From: Amphritea atlantica
GTDB lineage: Bacteria > Pseudomonadota > Gammaproteobacteria > Pseudomonadales > Balneatricaceae
Assembly (NCBI RefSeq): GCF_900111095.1
Contig: NZ_FOGB01000002.1
Span: 235,405 to 299,404 of the forward strand
DNA length: 64,000 nucleotides
Reading direction: 5' to 3'
In this document: positions 8,688 to 17,644 of the stretch, one piece after another
How the letters are laid out: every line of letters starts with the position of its first letter
How positions within the stretch are numbered: the first letter of the stretch is position 1
Program-made: the position numbers and the translations under genes
Notes under the pieces: generated by a model
Told to the model about the DNA's origin: nothing
The model's input: only the letters and a program-made list of their open reading frames with translations
The model's database searches: none

Positions 8688-11600
8688 ATGACAATTTTAG
8701 ACACAGACATCAAACTCATGGCGTCAGAGCGTCTATCTGATAGCGCTGACGGCGGCGGCATGATGAGCGCGGTGGTCGTTGAGGATGGTGTGGTTAATAA
8801 CCTGTTTCCTGATATATCACGGCTTGATCGCACGTATGGTCGGGTCAACCTGCGCAAAGCTTATGCGGCCGTTCAGACTGCCAACAAAGATATGTACTAC
8901 GGCAGCCATGCGATCATTACCGACGCCCCGGCAGACCCTCGCGTTTCAGTGGTGATGTTCAGCACCGATAGCTATACCGATGAGCGTACTGACGCCCGTG
9001 ACCGGATAGAGAGCTATGTAGTGAAAGGCCCGGTATCGGATTACACCCTGTTGGGCGACCAGCTGGAAGGCCAGCGGATGGTTAAACTGTATTCCCGGGT
9101 GGATGCAAAGCTGCCGGAGGTCGGGCAGGTGTACCTGATTCGTGAAGAGGATTCCAGCGGTGAACTGACTGGCGCAGAGCAATATATCCGCATCGATTCG
9201 GTCAGCCATGAAATACAAGAATTTGAAGACGACCGAGGCGTTTTTGAACGGCGTGTTTATGTGCTGGATATAGGGTCAGCCCTGCGGGCTACATTCCCGG
9301 GCCCTCAAACCGCCAGCCGCTTCTCCTCTGTTTCTACGCCCTCAGTGTTTCGTTCAACTCAGGTGGCTGACGCTAGCAATTACTACGGCATTGTACCGCT
9401 GGACACGGCGATCAGCCCGGGCGATATGAGCATCAAAGCGACTTCTATGTTCGGCCAGCTGGTACCAAGTGCCACGGTTGAAAGTCCGGTGGTTGACGTG
9501 CAAGCCGGTGTAGACCGACAAAACCTCGTTGCCGCCGGTGACCCGTATTCCATATCGGTTAGCTACACCCTGATTGCGGCTGGATTTTCATTTGGCCGGG
9601 CAGTGGTGCCTGGGTCGGTCACGTTAAACCTCGGTAATAACGCGACATTTGAAGATGACAGCAATGGCAACCTGATCTGCACATCAAGCATCAGTACTAC
9701 ATATGGCATTGTTGGCACACAGTACGGCACTATCGAATACGATAGTGGTGCAGTGACAGGTGCAAAATCATACAGCACGTATGGTTATACCTTCACAGCC
9801 GCACCAGCGGCCGCTATCTACGACACCGCCCACACTGCTCACGAAACGATAACGCTGGCGAATCGTGGTTATAACTACGTGAAGACCCTGCGCCCAATCC
9901 CTCAGCCGGGAACCCTATTCATTGATTACATGGCACAGGGCGAGTGGTACCAGATGAAGGATGACGGCACCGGTGTTCTGGTAGATGAAGCAGGCGGTGC
10001 TGGAACCATTGATTACACAACCGGATCAGTCGTGGCCACGCTGGGAGCGCTACCCGACACAGAGAGCGAGATTATCTACACCTGGGCAACCCCGGTACAC
10101 TATGAGATTCGCACCACCGACCCTGATGTTGAACCTGCTTATCTGACATTCACCGTATCAGCAGGCGAGATACTGCCGGGCAGCCTAACGCTAAGCTGGG
10201 ATGCTGGTGGCGTTGTAAAAACGGCCACCGATGATGGAAGCGGCAATCTGATCGGTGACGGTACCGGGCGAGTGATTTATGGCCTCGGGCAAGTAGGCTT
10301 GAAACCTACCGCGATGCCAGACAGCGGCGCGGTGCTGACCATTGATTATGACAAGGGCGCGATCCAGGCGGAAGATGTCAGCGGCTACTCCATGAGCGGG
10401 AATAACGCTACATTCACAGTCGCGGCCGCGCCAGTTGAGCCCGGGACTTTCTCTGCGTCATTCAGCCAAAACTGGTCCTATGATAATCAGGGGTTCACCA
10501 CATCAACTGAGAGCGGCACAAAGACAGTCACAGTGTATGACAAGGGTGATGGCACCCTTAACAACGGCGGTACGATTAACTATGCCACGGGCGCTGTATC
10601 AATGCCGGTTAATTACAGCGATAGCCAGGGAAATAGCTATTTTATAGGGACTTATCGATCCGAGACCCGTAGCGGCACTATCTCGGGCAATATCGCTGTG
10701 CATTATCAGCAGGACAGTGTGACACCAACCGCTGTGTCTGAGAGTGCAGCCCTACCAAATGTCACCTTGGATCTGACGCCGACAACTATCAGGAAGATTG
10801 TTCCCGGCAGTCTGGAGTTCATCTGGAATGGCAAAACCCATATCGACCGGGAAGGCACTATCTACACCGACTGGGATCGTAACACCGGCGCGGCCACTGC
10901 GGCGGGTAGTATTGATTACGCATCCGGGCAGATCTCGTTTGATAGCTACCAGGGTGGCGGAAACAACAGCCTGACAATCAAAACAATGCTGACTAAATAC
11001 GGTGACTGGACAGCGCATGACCTGTATTTCAGAACACCCGGCGCACCGCTACGGCCTTCCTCGCTGTACCTTCGCGTCAACAAGCCAGACGGCACTCTGA
11101 TCGGTTTAACCCCTAACGGACAAGGCGTGATCGATACAAATGACGCACAGGGCGCTGTTGATTATGAAACCGGTATTGTTAGTGTCCAATTTGGTCGTTA
11201 TGTGCTGGAAAGCACTCTGACCGCGTACAACCGCACAGAGCTATGGTATAGCGCAGCCGATATTCTGGAAGATGGCACAATCTGGGTACCCGATCCGGTC
11301 GACCCCGGCACTATGAAGTTTAACGCCGTGGTTTACTCAACAATGCCGCTCGATGCCTCAATTTTGGGGCTGGACCCGGTACGCCTGCCAATTGACGGCC
11401 GGGTGCCGATCATCAGAAGTGGCGATGTTATTGTCATCCACAGCACCAAAAACGAAACGCTGAGCAGCCCGCTATCAGCTGGAGATGTGGAGAACCTAAG
11501 CCGTGATCAGTTGGCGTCCTGCTATCTGATCGATCAGACTGGCGCAAGGGTCGATTCTTCGCTCTATACGGTAAACCGGGAGACGGGTGTTGTTACGATG

Positions 11601-12218
11601 GCCAACCCGGCAGACCTGAGCGCTTACACTGAGCCGCTGAAGGCTGTCCACCGTATCGAAGATATGGCGCTGGTAAATGAAGCGCAAATCAACGGTCAGC
11701 TGGCTCTGGTGGGGGCTATCTCCAGAGCATACGACCCCGCAGATACCTTTATCTCCAGCGCCTTGATCTTTGGCGATATCGGCAGCCGGGTGCACCACTT
11801 GTTCAGCCAGGCAAGTTGGACCAGTACCTGGTCAGATGCCCGTATCGGCAGCAATACCACAGCACAATATAACGACCTGCTGTACCCCCTGCAGGCCGAT
11901 AATAAAAACGCTATTCGGGATCGCTGGGCGATTATCTTCACCAGTTCAACCACGTTTAACGTGGTTGGTGAGGTGTCTGGTCAGATAGCCACTGGCAGCA
12001 CTTCAATAAACTGCGCACCAATAAATCCTATAACCGGAGAGCCTTATTTCACAATATTGGCTGACGGATGGGGGTCAGGCTGGGCCACGAACAACGTGCT
12101 GCGCTTCAATACAGACGCCGCTCACGCGCCGATCTGGATTGCTAGAACGACAATCAGCGGCACACCGACGAAAGCCGACGATTCGTTTAAATTGCAGATC
12201 AGAGGAGATGCAGACTGA
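8688..12218 (+). CDS. Large tail protein with repeated beta modules
   Basis: This 1176-residue protein is the largest in the prophage part of the window. The first 240 residues form a distinct domain beginning MTILDTDIKLMASERL. From about residue 305 a module recurs about every 85-120 residues (near 307, 406, 495, 584, 705, 789 and 872). Each has a PGSL or PGTL strand, a DDGxG turn and a GTIDYxTGxV-like strand before a long linker. The C-terminal 250 residues are different again. The layout suggests a long fibrous or tail-tip protein made of stacked beta domains, perhaps contacting the host. No enzyme motif is visible. Confidence 0.7.
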   Translation: MTILDTDIKLMASERLSDSADGGGMMSAVVVEDGVVNNLFPDISRLDRTYGRVNLRKAYAAVQTANKDMYYGSHAIITDAPADPRVSVVMFSTDSYTDERTDARDRIESYVVKGPVSDYTLLGDQLEGQRMVKLYSRVDAKLPEVGQVYLIREEDSSGELTGAEQYIRIDSVSHEIQEFEDDRGVFERRVYVLDIGSALRATFPGPQTASRFSSVSTPSVFRSTQVADASNYYGIVPLDTAISPGDMSIKATSMFGQLVPSATVESPVVDVQAGVDRQNLVAAGDPYSISVSYTLIAAGFSFGRAVVPGSVTLNLGNNATFEDDSNGNLICTSSISTTYGIVGTQYGTIEYDSGAVTGAKSYSTYGYTFTAAPAAAIYDTAHTAHETITLANRGYNYVKTLRPIPQPGTLFIDYMAQGEWYQMKDDGTGVLVDEAGGAGTIDYTTGSVVATLGALPDTESEIIYTWATPVHYEIRTTDPDVEPAYLTFTVSAGEILPGSLTLSWDAGGVVKTATDDGSGNLIGDGTGRVIYGLGQVGLKPTAMPDSGAVLTIDYDKGAIQAEDVSGYSMSGNNATFTVAAAPVEPGTFSASFSQNWSYDNQGFTTSTESGTKTVTVYDKGDGTLNNGGTINYATGAVSMPVNYSDSQGNSYFIGTYRSETRSGTISGNIAVHYQQDSVTPTAVSESAALPNVTLDLTPTTIRKIVPGSLEFIWNGKTHIDREGTIYTDWDRNTGAATAAGSIDYASGQISFDSYQGGGNNSLTIKTMLTKYGDWTAHDLYFRTPGAPLRPSSLYLRVNKPDGTLIGLTPNGQGVIDTNDAQGAVDYETGIVSVQFGRYVLESTLTAYNRTELWYSAADILEDGTIWVPDPVDPGTMKFNAVVYSTMPLDASILGLDPVRLPIDGRVPIIRSGDVIVIHSTKNETLSSPLSAGDVENLSRDQLASCYLIDQTGARVDSSLYTVNRETGVVTMANPADLSAYTEPLKAVHRIEDMALVNEAQINGQLALVGAISRAYDPADTFISSALIFGDIGSRVHHLFSQASWTSTWSDARIGSNTTAQYNDLLYPLQADNKNAIRDRWAIIFTSSTTFNVVGEVSGQIATGSTSINCAPINPITGEPYFTILADGWGSGWATNNVLRFNTDAAHAPIWIARTTISGTPTKADDSFKLQIRGDAD

Positions 12219-13075
12219 TGGCTATCCAGTTAACTGGGCTTTATGCTCACTGGACAATGGATAACATCGATGGCACTACGCTGATCGATGAAATGGGAAA
12301 CCTTAACGGAACTATCCACGGGGCTATTTCTGTCCCCGGCTTTCATGGAAACGCTCTGTCGTTCAACGGAAATGGCGACCATATATCATTTGCCCCTGGC
12401 GCGCTTGACGGTTTGACGGGTGATTTTGTGATATTGGTGCGTTATAAGCCGGTAGGAACCGACAATGTTTTGATATCCAAATACTCTGCTATCCCTGCTT
12501 TTTTTGAACTCATCGGCCGTGATGATAGCGGCTATCTAAATAGCCAACTGGGAGAAGGTGGCGGTAACGTACAAGTAAAAGGACCGGCTGTAGGCGAGGG
12601 GTGGAGTCATGCAGGACTGAGAATGTCCGGCACAGTTGCAACGTTATTCCTCGATGGCGCTGGCGTGGCATCAAAAACCGTTACTCGAAATACCTCCCGG
12701 GCAACTGATAGCCTTTACATTGGCAGAAGGGGTTACCCTGGAGCCGAAGCTTACTTTGAAGGGCTAATTGACAGCATCCTGATCTATAATCTCGCCCTTA
12801 GCGACACCGAGATCGAGGACGTTTATTTAACCGATGACTCGCCAGAACCATACGAGGTAAGGGGGTCAGTAACCGTTGATTTATCTCCAGGCATTACCGA
12901 GGTCAGGATTTATAACGCTGGCACAGGTGAGCTATTAAAAACCTCAACCTGCGATGCTGGCGGGAACTATGCAATATCGCTCACAAATGGCACACAAGTG
13001 TATGCTGTTGCTGTTCCGCCTGCCGGATACCGCCCTTTAATTCACGGTCCTATCAATCCAACTTTAAGGACTTAA
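12218..13075 (+). CDS. LamG / concanavalin-like tail protein, probable host-binding
   Basis: This 285-residue protein has a laminin-G-like lectin fold at about 5-205. It opens LYAHWTMDN and includes GNALSFNGNGDHISF (about 44-58), a central FLDGAGVAS turn and the closing LIDSILIYNLALSDTEI pattern, which is diagnostic of the LamG_3 family. A small C-terminal domain (about 212-275) resembles a carboxypeptidase-regulatory or Ig-like fold. Such domains bind sugars on cell surfaces, so it may be part of the adsorption apparatus. It shares one base with the preceding gene. Confidence 0.75.
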   Translation: MAIQLTGLYAHWTMDNIDGTTLIDEMGNLNGTIHGAISVPGFHGNALSFNGNGDHISFAPGALDGLTGDFVILVRYKPVGTDNVLISKYSAIPAFFELIGRDDSGYLNSQLGEGGGNVQVKGPAVGEGWSHAGLRMSGTVATLFLDGAGVASKTVTRNTSRATDSLYIGRRGYPGAEAYFEGLIDSILIYNLALSDTEIEDVYLTDDSPEPYEVRGSVTVDLSPGITEVRIYNAGTGELLKTSTCDAGGNYAISLTNGTQVYAVAVPPAGYRPLIHGPINPTLRT

Positions 13076-13078
13076 AAA

Positions 13079-13672
13079 GTGACAATCCGAATGACAACCG
13101 CACTCAGAAACGCCCGCGCTACCTGCATCATCACCGCACTGGACGCGGCAGCAACCCCGGCAGTATTTGAGCAATACAGCGGCGGGCAGCCAGACCCTGA
13201 CGCCTCTATTACATCGATGACAGCCCATGCCATAAGCACCGTCTACACGGCGGGTGATTACGCTACAGCAGTCGGGCATTACTACCGTGCAGAAAACACC
13301 GGCACCAGCGCAGGTGCAGCGCCCGCTTGGATAACTGATGGCGGCACCGTCACCGATAACGATATCACCTGGCAGGATATGGGCGAGATTCCCGTTCTAC
13401 TTGCCACGCTCACCCTAAGCCAGCCCAGCGGCACCGTGGCAGACGGAGTGCTGACGTTTAATGCCTGGGCCGAAGACAGCAGCGCCGATGCCAGTAATAT
13501 TGCAAGCTGGGGGCGATTTAAAGACGGTGACGGCAACAACGTACTGGATGGTAGTGTCGGCGTGACAGGATCGGGCGCAGCCTTCATCATCAACACAACC
13601 AATATCGTATCGGGCGGCCCTGTCCGGATTAAAGCGGGAACCATACCGCAGTTGATCGAACCTGGTGCGTAA
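13079..13672 (+). CDS. Phage tail-associated protein, GTG start
   Basis: This 197-residue protein has a GTG start at 13079 with AAGGA at 13066-13070, 8 bases upstream. The first ATG (13091) is too far from that site to be preferred. Residues about 55-105 hold a short pattern ending in ITWQDMG of a kind seen in tail fibre proteins. The rest is beta-rich without a family I can name. Position between a lectin-like protein and a large tail-tip protein suggests a structural role. Confidence 0.6.
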   Translation: MTIRMTTALRNARATCIITALDAAATPAVFEQYSGGQPDPDASITSMTAHAISTVYTAGDYATAVGHYYRAENTGTSAGAAPAWITDGGTVTDNDITWQDMGEIPVLLATLTLSQPSGTVADGVLTFNAWAEDSSADASNIASWGRFKDGDGNNVLDGSVGVTGSGAAFIINTTNIVSGGPVRIKAGTIPQLIEPGA

Positions 13673-15823
13673 ATGGCCTACACGCCCCCGGCAGGTAATG
13701 CAGTAAACTTCAACTTTACCGGTGCATATACACCCCCTGCCGGGAATGCTGTTGATTTTTCGTTTGTTGATTCGGCGGCGTTCGAGCTAGCAATATCGCC
13801 CACACTGTCGGTGCTATCGGCAGCGATCGAAGCGGAACACGCGCAACCAATAGACCTGCAGATCGCGTTGCAGTTGCAGCCACTGCAGCCATCCATAGAG
13901 CTGATACTTGATAACGTCCGTGATCTGACTATAGCGGCAACACTGCCGCAGATTCAGTCCGACCTGCATCTGGCGCGAGGCGCTGCGCTGACCCTAACGA
14001 CTGAACTTCCAGGAATGATATGTGGTGTTGATCTGCAATGGGGTGAAAGCATACCCGTTGTCACCCTGACAGGCGGGTCATCAAACGATAATTCAGGCTA
14101 TCGCTGGGGTGTCGCGGCAATAGCAGACATTGAATCAGACCTGCCGCACAACGACTCACCCAACAAACAATCCAGCAGCGCTGGGCGATGGCAGAACGGC
14201 ACCGGGCGCAATACCGAACCGGAAATGCCTCACAGCATGCTCCCGCAGTTTGACACCGAGCGCAGCAGCGGCTGGGATAGCTTTATCAGCTTACTGAACA
14301 GCAGTACCGATCTTCCGAGCAATTACCCACTACCCACCGACCTGATCAAGTATCAGCTCTGGGCTGACTTTGTGTTGGTGCTGGATAAAGATCATTTAGA
14401 CCCCTGGAACTGGCCGCCACCGGTAGATGTTGACAGCCTCTATCAGTTCCAGCGTGTCGATGACTTCGGTGACCGCCTGATATGGGACACGCGAGACTAC
14501 ACGCCACCCTGGCGATATGAGGTTAATTTCAGCTTTACTGAGGCTTATACGCCACCTGCGGCTGATGTAGTTAGCTTCAGCTGGGGCGCTGCATCACCGT
14601 ATGAAAATCAGCCTATCCGGCCAATTGATCCTGGCAAAGTGATCGCCCACAACACGCCGCCGTCGGTAGATGAAAGCCGCGAGGCTGTCTGGGGTGATGG
14701 CAGCTGGACCCGGCCAACGCCAGATTACGCTTACAGCCCGGGCTGGACAGCCGAGCCAGAGGAGGAAGCCGCCCGCCCACCTCAGCCAGATATCAGAGGA
14801 GTTTATATCTTCATGCCTGTATTAACCCTGTATCGCACCCCTGACGGGGCTGAAATTGCAGCGACTAACGTTAACTGGAGCACCGATGCTGACTCGTGGG
14901 GCTGGCGTTTCAGCGCCACAATTAAGCATGAATCGGATATAGCCCTGCTCAAGCCTGATAGCAATGGCCCGCGTGAGATCGCCTGCGAGATTAATGGCCA
15001 TCTATTCACCGCGATAGTTGAAAGTTATGGTCGAACTCGCCAGTTCGGGCAAACAGGTTTAACAATCAAAGGAAAAAGCCGTAGCGGGATACTCTCAGAT
15101 CCTTATGCACCAAAGAGAAGTAAGGCTATCAGCGCGCCTTACACCGCTCAGCAGTTGGCAGAGCAAGAGCTGGCGAATACTGGCTGGACGCTCGACTGGC
15201 AAGCCACTGACTGGTTGATCCCGGGCGGTGCTTTCAGCTATCACGAGTTAGACCCGATCGCAGTGATAAAACGCCTGGCAAACACTGCTGGTGCCATCGT
15301 GCAAAGTCATGCAGCTGATAAACAGCTGATCGTTAAGCCCCGCTACCCCGTCAGCCCGCACAAGTGGAATGATCCAGGTACAGCGTTAGATGCCATTCTC
15401 CCTGCTTCGCTTATCCATCAGGCGGGCAGTCAATTCAAAACACTACCGACGTATAACCGGGCCATCGTTGCAGGAGGTAAAACTGGCGGTGTTATTGTCA
15501 CGCTAACCCGTGATGGCACCGCAGGTGATGAGCTTGCACCGTTAGTAACAGACGATCTGGTCACACACCAAAGCGCAGGCTATGAACGCGCCCGCATCGA
15601 GATTGCCAAGGGCGGCACCTGGGAAGAGATGAGCTTCACGACCTGGCTAACCGATTACGGTCTGGCTCCCGGGCTGCTGTTACCGGGTCATCTGGTAGAA
15701 ATTCAGGATCTCAACGAAACATACCCCGTGCAGATATCCGGCACCACCATCAATGCTCAAAGCAACGACCAGGGGCTGACCGTTCGTCAGCAACTGTCAG
15801 CGGATAGGAGGATCAATGCCTAA
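13673..15823 (+). CDS. Tail-tip / hub-like protein with YTPPAG repeats
   Basis: This 716-residue protein begins with two tandem copies of a YTPPAGNAV plus aromatic-strand motif (about 3-15 and 19-31); two diverged copies recur near 275 and 291. The C-terminal half (about 375-716) resembles baseplate hub proteins of the Mu gp44 type: a WSTDADSWGWRFSA strand pair, a KGKSRSGIL segment and a late LLLPGHLVEIQ barrel strand. I infer that it sits at the tail tip. The ATG directly follows the stop of the previous gene. Confidence 0.65.
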   Translation: MAYTPPAGNAVNFNFTGAYTPPAGNAVDFSFVDSAAFELAISPTLSVLSAAIEAEHAQPIDLQIALQLQPLQPSIELILDNVRDLTIAATLPQIQSDLHLARGAALTLTTELPGMICGVDLQWGESIPVVTLTGGSSNDNSGYRWGVAAIADIESDLPHNDSPNKQSSSAGRWQNGTGRNTEPEMPHSMLPQFDTERSSGWDSFISLLNSSTDLPSNYPLPTDLIKYQLWADFVLVLDKDHLDPWNWPPPVDVDSLYQFQRVDDFGDRLIWDTRDYTPPWRYEVNFSFTEAYTPPAADVVSFSWGAASPYENQPIRPIDPGKVIAHNTPPSVDESREAVWGDGSWTRPTPDYAYSPGWTAEPEEEAARPPQPDIRGVYIFMPVLTLYRTPDGAEIAATNVNWSTDADSWGWRFSATIKHESDIALLKPDSNGPREIACEINGHLFTAIVESYGRTRQFGQTGLTIKGKSRSGILSDPYAPKRSKAISAPYTAQQLAEQELANTGWTLDWQATDWLIPGGAFSYHELDPIAVIKRLANTAGAIVQSHAADKQLIVKPRYPVSPHKWNDPGTALDAILPASLIHQAGSQFKTLPTYNRAIVAGGKTGGVIVTLTRDGTAGDELAPLVTDDLVTHQSAGYERARIEIAKGGTWEEMSFTTWLTDYGLAPGLLLPGHLVEIQDLNETYPVQISGTTINAQSNDQGLTVRQQLSADRRINA

Positions 15824-16040
15824 CGTATGGACACAATTTGAGAGCCTGCTGGAGAAAGACTCAACCCAGATAGCCACCATAATCAGCACTGACGGCACAG
15901 AATCAACCGTTGAACTTCTTAGTGGCGACAGACTAAAGGTAATAGGCACCGGCACCCCCGGTGGGAATGTATACATCAAAGGAGGAGAGATAAAACAATC
16001 AGCCCCAACGCTGCCACAACACAACATGATTCTGTATTAA
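15816..16040 (+). CDS. Small prophage protein of unknown function
   Basis: This 74-residue protein is preceded by GGAGG and overlaps the end of the hub-like gene by 8 bases. It is predicted to be a small beta-barrel (STVELLSGDRLKVIG, GGNVYIKGGEI). It is the last gene of the tail block. Its function is unknown; a minor tail or assembly role is likely from position. Confidence 0.6.
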   Translation: MPNVWTQFESLLEKDSTQIATIISTDGTESTVELLSGDRLKVIGTGTPGGNVYIKGGEIKQSAPTLPQHNMILY

Positions 16041-16078
16041 GAACTATTAGCAAAGTAAGAAACAGAAGGAAGCGACCC

Positions 16079-16171
16079 AATAACGCGGCAACGTTATTGA
16101 GCCGTCAGAACACGTAAACCAGGTACGTGAACCAACCCAGGGCTTCCCTGCCTCGCGAGGCAAAGCAAGCC
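16079..16171 (+). promoter_or_regulatory. Structured leader upstream of com
   Basis: Three separate inverted repeats lie in the 154-base gap before com. AATAACG/CGTTATT occupies 16079-16085 and 16092-16098. CACGTA/TACGTG occupies 16111-16116 and 16124-16129. The perfect 14-base palindrome TGCCTCGCGAGGCA lies at 16149-16162, with outer arms GGCTT (16141) and AAGCC (16167). They may include a late operon terminator, an activator site, or RNA structures. In Mu the com-mom promoter needs activator C; no clear C consensus is visible here. Confidence 0.45.
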
Positions 16172-16194
16172 TATCAGATTTTAGGTAGGTTCAC

Positions 16195-16404
16195 ATGCAA
16201 GACATACGTTGTCAGCGCTGTAATAAGCTGCTGGCTAAAGCAATTTTTCAAGTTTTAGAAATAAAATGCTCCCGCTGCGGGGCAATAAACCAGAGGGCCG
16301 CGAGCTCCAGAGATATGAAAGGTACATATCATGGCAAAGCCCCTCATACCCTGGATCGGCGGGAAACGAAAACTAGCCGATCACATTCTGCCGCTGTTCC
16401 CTGA
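16195..16404 (+). CDS. com: Com-like zinc-finger translational regulator
   Basis: This 69-residue protein resembles Mu Com: MQDIRCQRCNKLL followed by EIKCSRCG. Four cysteines at 6, 9, 25 and 28 form the zinc knuckle of Com, and the basic C-terminal tail fits RNA binding. In Mu, Com binds the mom mRNA and exposes its translation start. Here the downstream gene is a DNA adenine methylase rather than mom, and the two frames overlap by 74 bases, as com and mom do. Com followed by a Dam-type gene is common in other Mu-like prophages. Confidence 0.85.
   Translation: MQDIRCQRCNKLLAKAIFQVLEIKCSRCGAINQRAASSRDMKGTYHGKAPHTLDRRETKTSRSHSAAVP
16312..16330 (+). promoter_or_regulatory. Stem-loop holding the methylase ribosome binding site
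   Basis: GATATG (16312-16317) pairs with CATATC (16325-16330), which touches the methylase ATG at 16331. The 7-base loop AAAGGTA contains the only Shine-Dalgarno-like AAGG. The element lies inside the com reading frame. It mirrors the mom translation initiation region that Com controls in Mu, so it is the likely target of the Com protein coded here. Confidence 0.6.
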
Positions 16405-17131
16405 GCACTCATGTTACGTTGAGCCGTTCAGTGGAGCAGCAGCTCTGTTCTTCTTAAAAGAACCCAGCCAAACTGAAATATTGAATGACGTTAATGGCGA
16501 CCTGGTGAATCTTTACCGGGTTGTTAAGCATCATCTCGAGGAGCTGTATAAGCAGTTTAAATGGATACTAACCAGTCGCCAGAACTGGCAATGGATGCAG
16601 CAGACACCACCGGAAACTCTGACCGACATACAGCGGGCAGCTCGTTTCCTATACCTGCAGAAACTGGCCTTCGGTGGCAAGGTTGAAGGCCAGAGCTTCG
16701 GGACCAGCACCACTGGCAGACCCCGCTTCAATATATTCACACTGGAGCAAGATCTCGCCGATGCTCACTACCGGTTGTCCAATACAACCATTGAACATCT
16801 CGACTGGAAGCGCATCATCAAGAAATACGATCGCCCCGGCACTCTGTTTTACTGTGATCCACCCTACTGGCAGACAGAAGGCTACGGAGTCCCGTTCGGC
16901 TTTGAAGAGTATGAAGAGATGGCCAGACTGGCCGAATCGATACAGGGCCACATGATCATCAGTATCAACGACCACCCCGACATTCGAAAGGTATTTGCAA
17001 ACTTGCCGGTGGTCGAAGTAGATTACCAGTACACCGTTGGTGGTTCTGATAAAGCCTCAGACTGTATTGAACTGATATTCGGCAACTGGAAAGAAAAACC
17101 AAAGGCAAGAGGCCAGCAAGGTCTTTTTTGA
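16331..17131 (+). CDS. dam: DNA adenine N6-methyltransferase (D12 class)
   Basis: This 266-residue enzyme transfers a methyl group from S-adenosylmethionine to adenine N6. The N-terminal PLIPWIGGKRKL (4-15) is the SAM-binding motif of the D12 family, followed by YVEPFSGAAALFF. The catalytic DPPY is at 176-179. Length matches Dam-type enzymes (about 260-280). In this position Mu carries mom, which modifies DNA to escape host restriction; this gene may do the same by methylating phage DNA. Target sequence cannot be read from the protein, although many D12 enzymes methylate GATC. Translation probably depends on Com. Confidence 0.9.
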   Translation: MAKPLIPWIGGKRKLADHILPLFPEHSCYVEPFSGAAALFFLKEPSQTEILNDVNGDLVNLYRVVKHHLEELYKQFKWILTSRQNWQWMQQTPPETLTDIQRAARFLYLQKLAFGGKVEGQSFGTSTTGRPRFNIFTLEQDLADAHYRLSNTTIEHLDWKRIIKKYDRPGTLFYCDPPYWQTEGYGVPFGFEEYEEMARLAESIQGHMIISINDHPDIRKVFANLPVVEVDYQYTVGGSDKASDCIELIFGNWKEKPKARGQQGLF

Positions 17132-17148
17132 TAAAGGACGTCATGTAA

Positions 17149-17610
17149 ATGGAAAAACAGACCCAAGGAAATAACCATGAGCAGCAAAAGATTCATCTGG
17201 AAAAGCTAAAACAGTTCAATGAGAATCAAGCGGATACACGAAAGCGAGTGGATCTCCTTGTTCGATATATATTAGCCGTTGATGGTTTAGCATTAACTAT
17301 TTCAATGGGGCTTTTTGCCAAAAAAGATGCGCCAGATCTGAGTGAATCCGCTGTTGCTATGCTTCAGTGGTCATGGTCATTGCTCTTTATAAGCATTGTA
17401 TTCATGATTTTAGTGGTTTTATTCATGATATTAGGGGGCTATATACTTGGTGAGGGATGGAGAAAAGAACTAGATGGTGAGTCGACCGAAACAGTAATTC
17501 CTGTGTGGATTGACGTTTTCGCATGGGCTTTGGGAACAGCAGGGCTTTTATCGTTTGCTATAGGTGTTTTTTACCTAGGGTGGGTAGCTATAAGTAGCAT
17601 CGCTACTTAA
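17149..17610 (+). CDS. Accessory prophage membrane protein, unknown function
   Basis: This 153-residue protein has a hydrophilic N-terminus (about 1-38) and three hydrophobic segments (about 40-58, 74-100 and 120-150). It is AT-rich compared with the tail genes and lies at the extreme right of the prophage after the methylase. I recognise no family. Small membrane proteins at phage genome ends are often lysogenic conversion or superinfection exclusion factors; that is a possibility and not shown by the sequence. Confidence 0.65.
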   Translation: MEKQTQGNNHEQQKIHLEKLKQFNENQADTRKRVDLLVRYILAVDGLALTISMGLFAKKDAPDLSESAVAMLQWSWSLLFISIVFMILVVLFMILGGYILGEGWRKELDGESTETVIPVWIDVFAWALGTAGLLSFAIGVFYLGWVAISSIAT

Positions 17611-17644
17611 GCATGTTCTATCTTATTTTTTATGGTGAAGATAG

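Noticed and set aside
12218-16040. Invertible tail fibre segment as in Mu
   Set aside because: No inverted gix-like repeats, alternate fibre genes in the opposite strand or invertase gene are visible in the window.
16331-17131. mom-type modification gene
   Set aside because: The DPPY and IGGK motifs show a D12 adenine methylase; Mom has a different fold and no such motifs.
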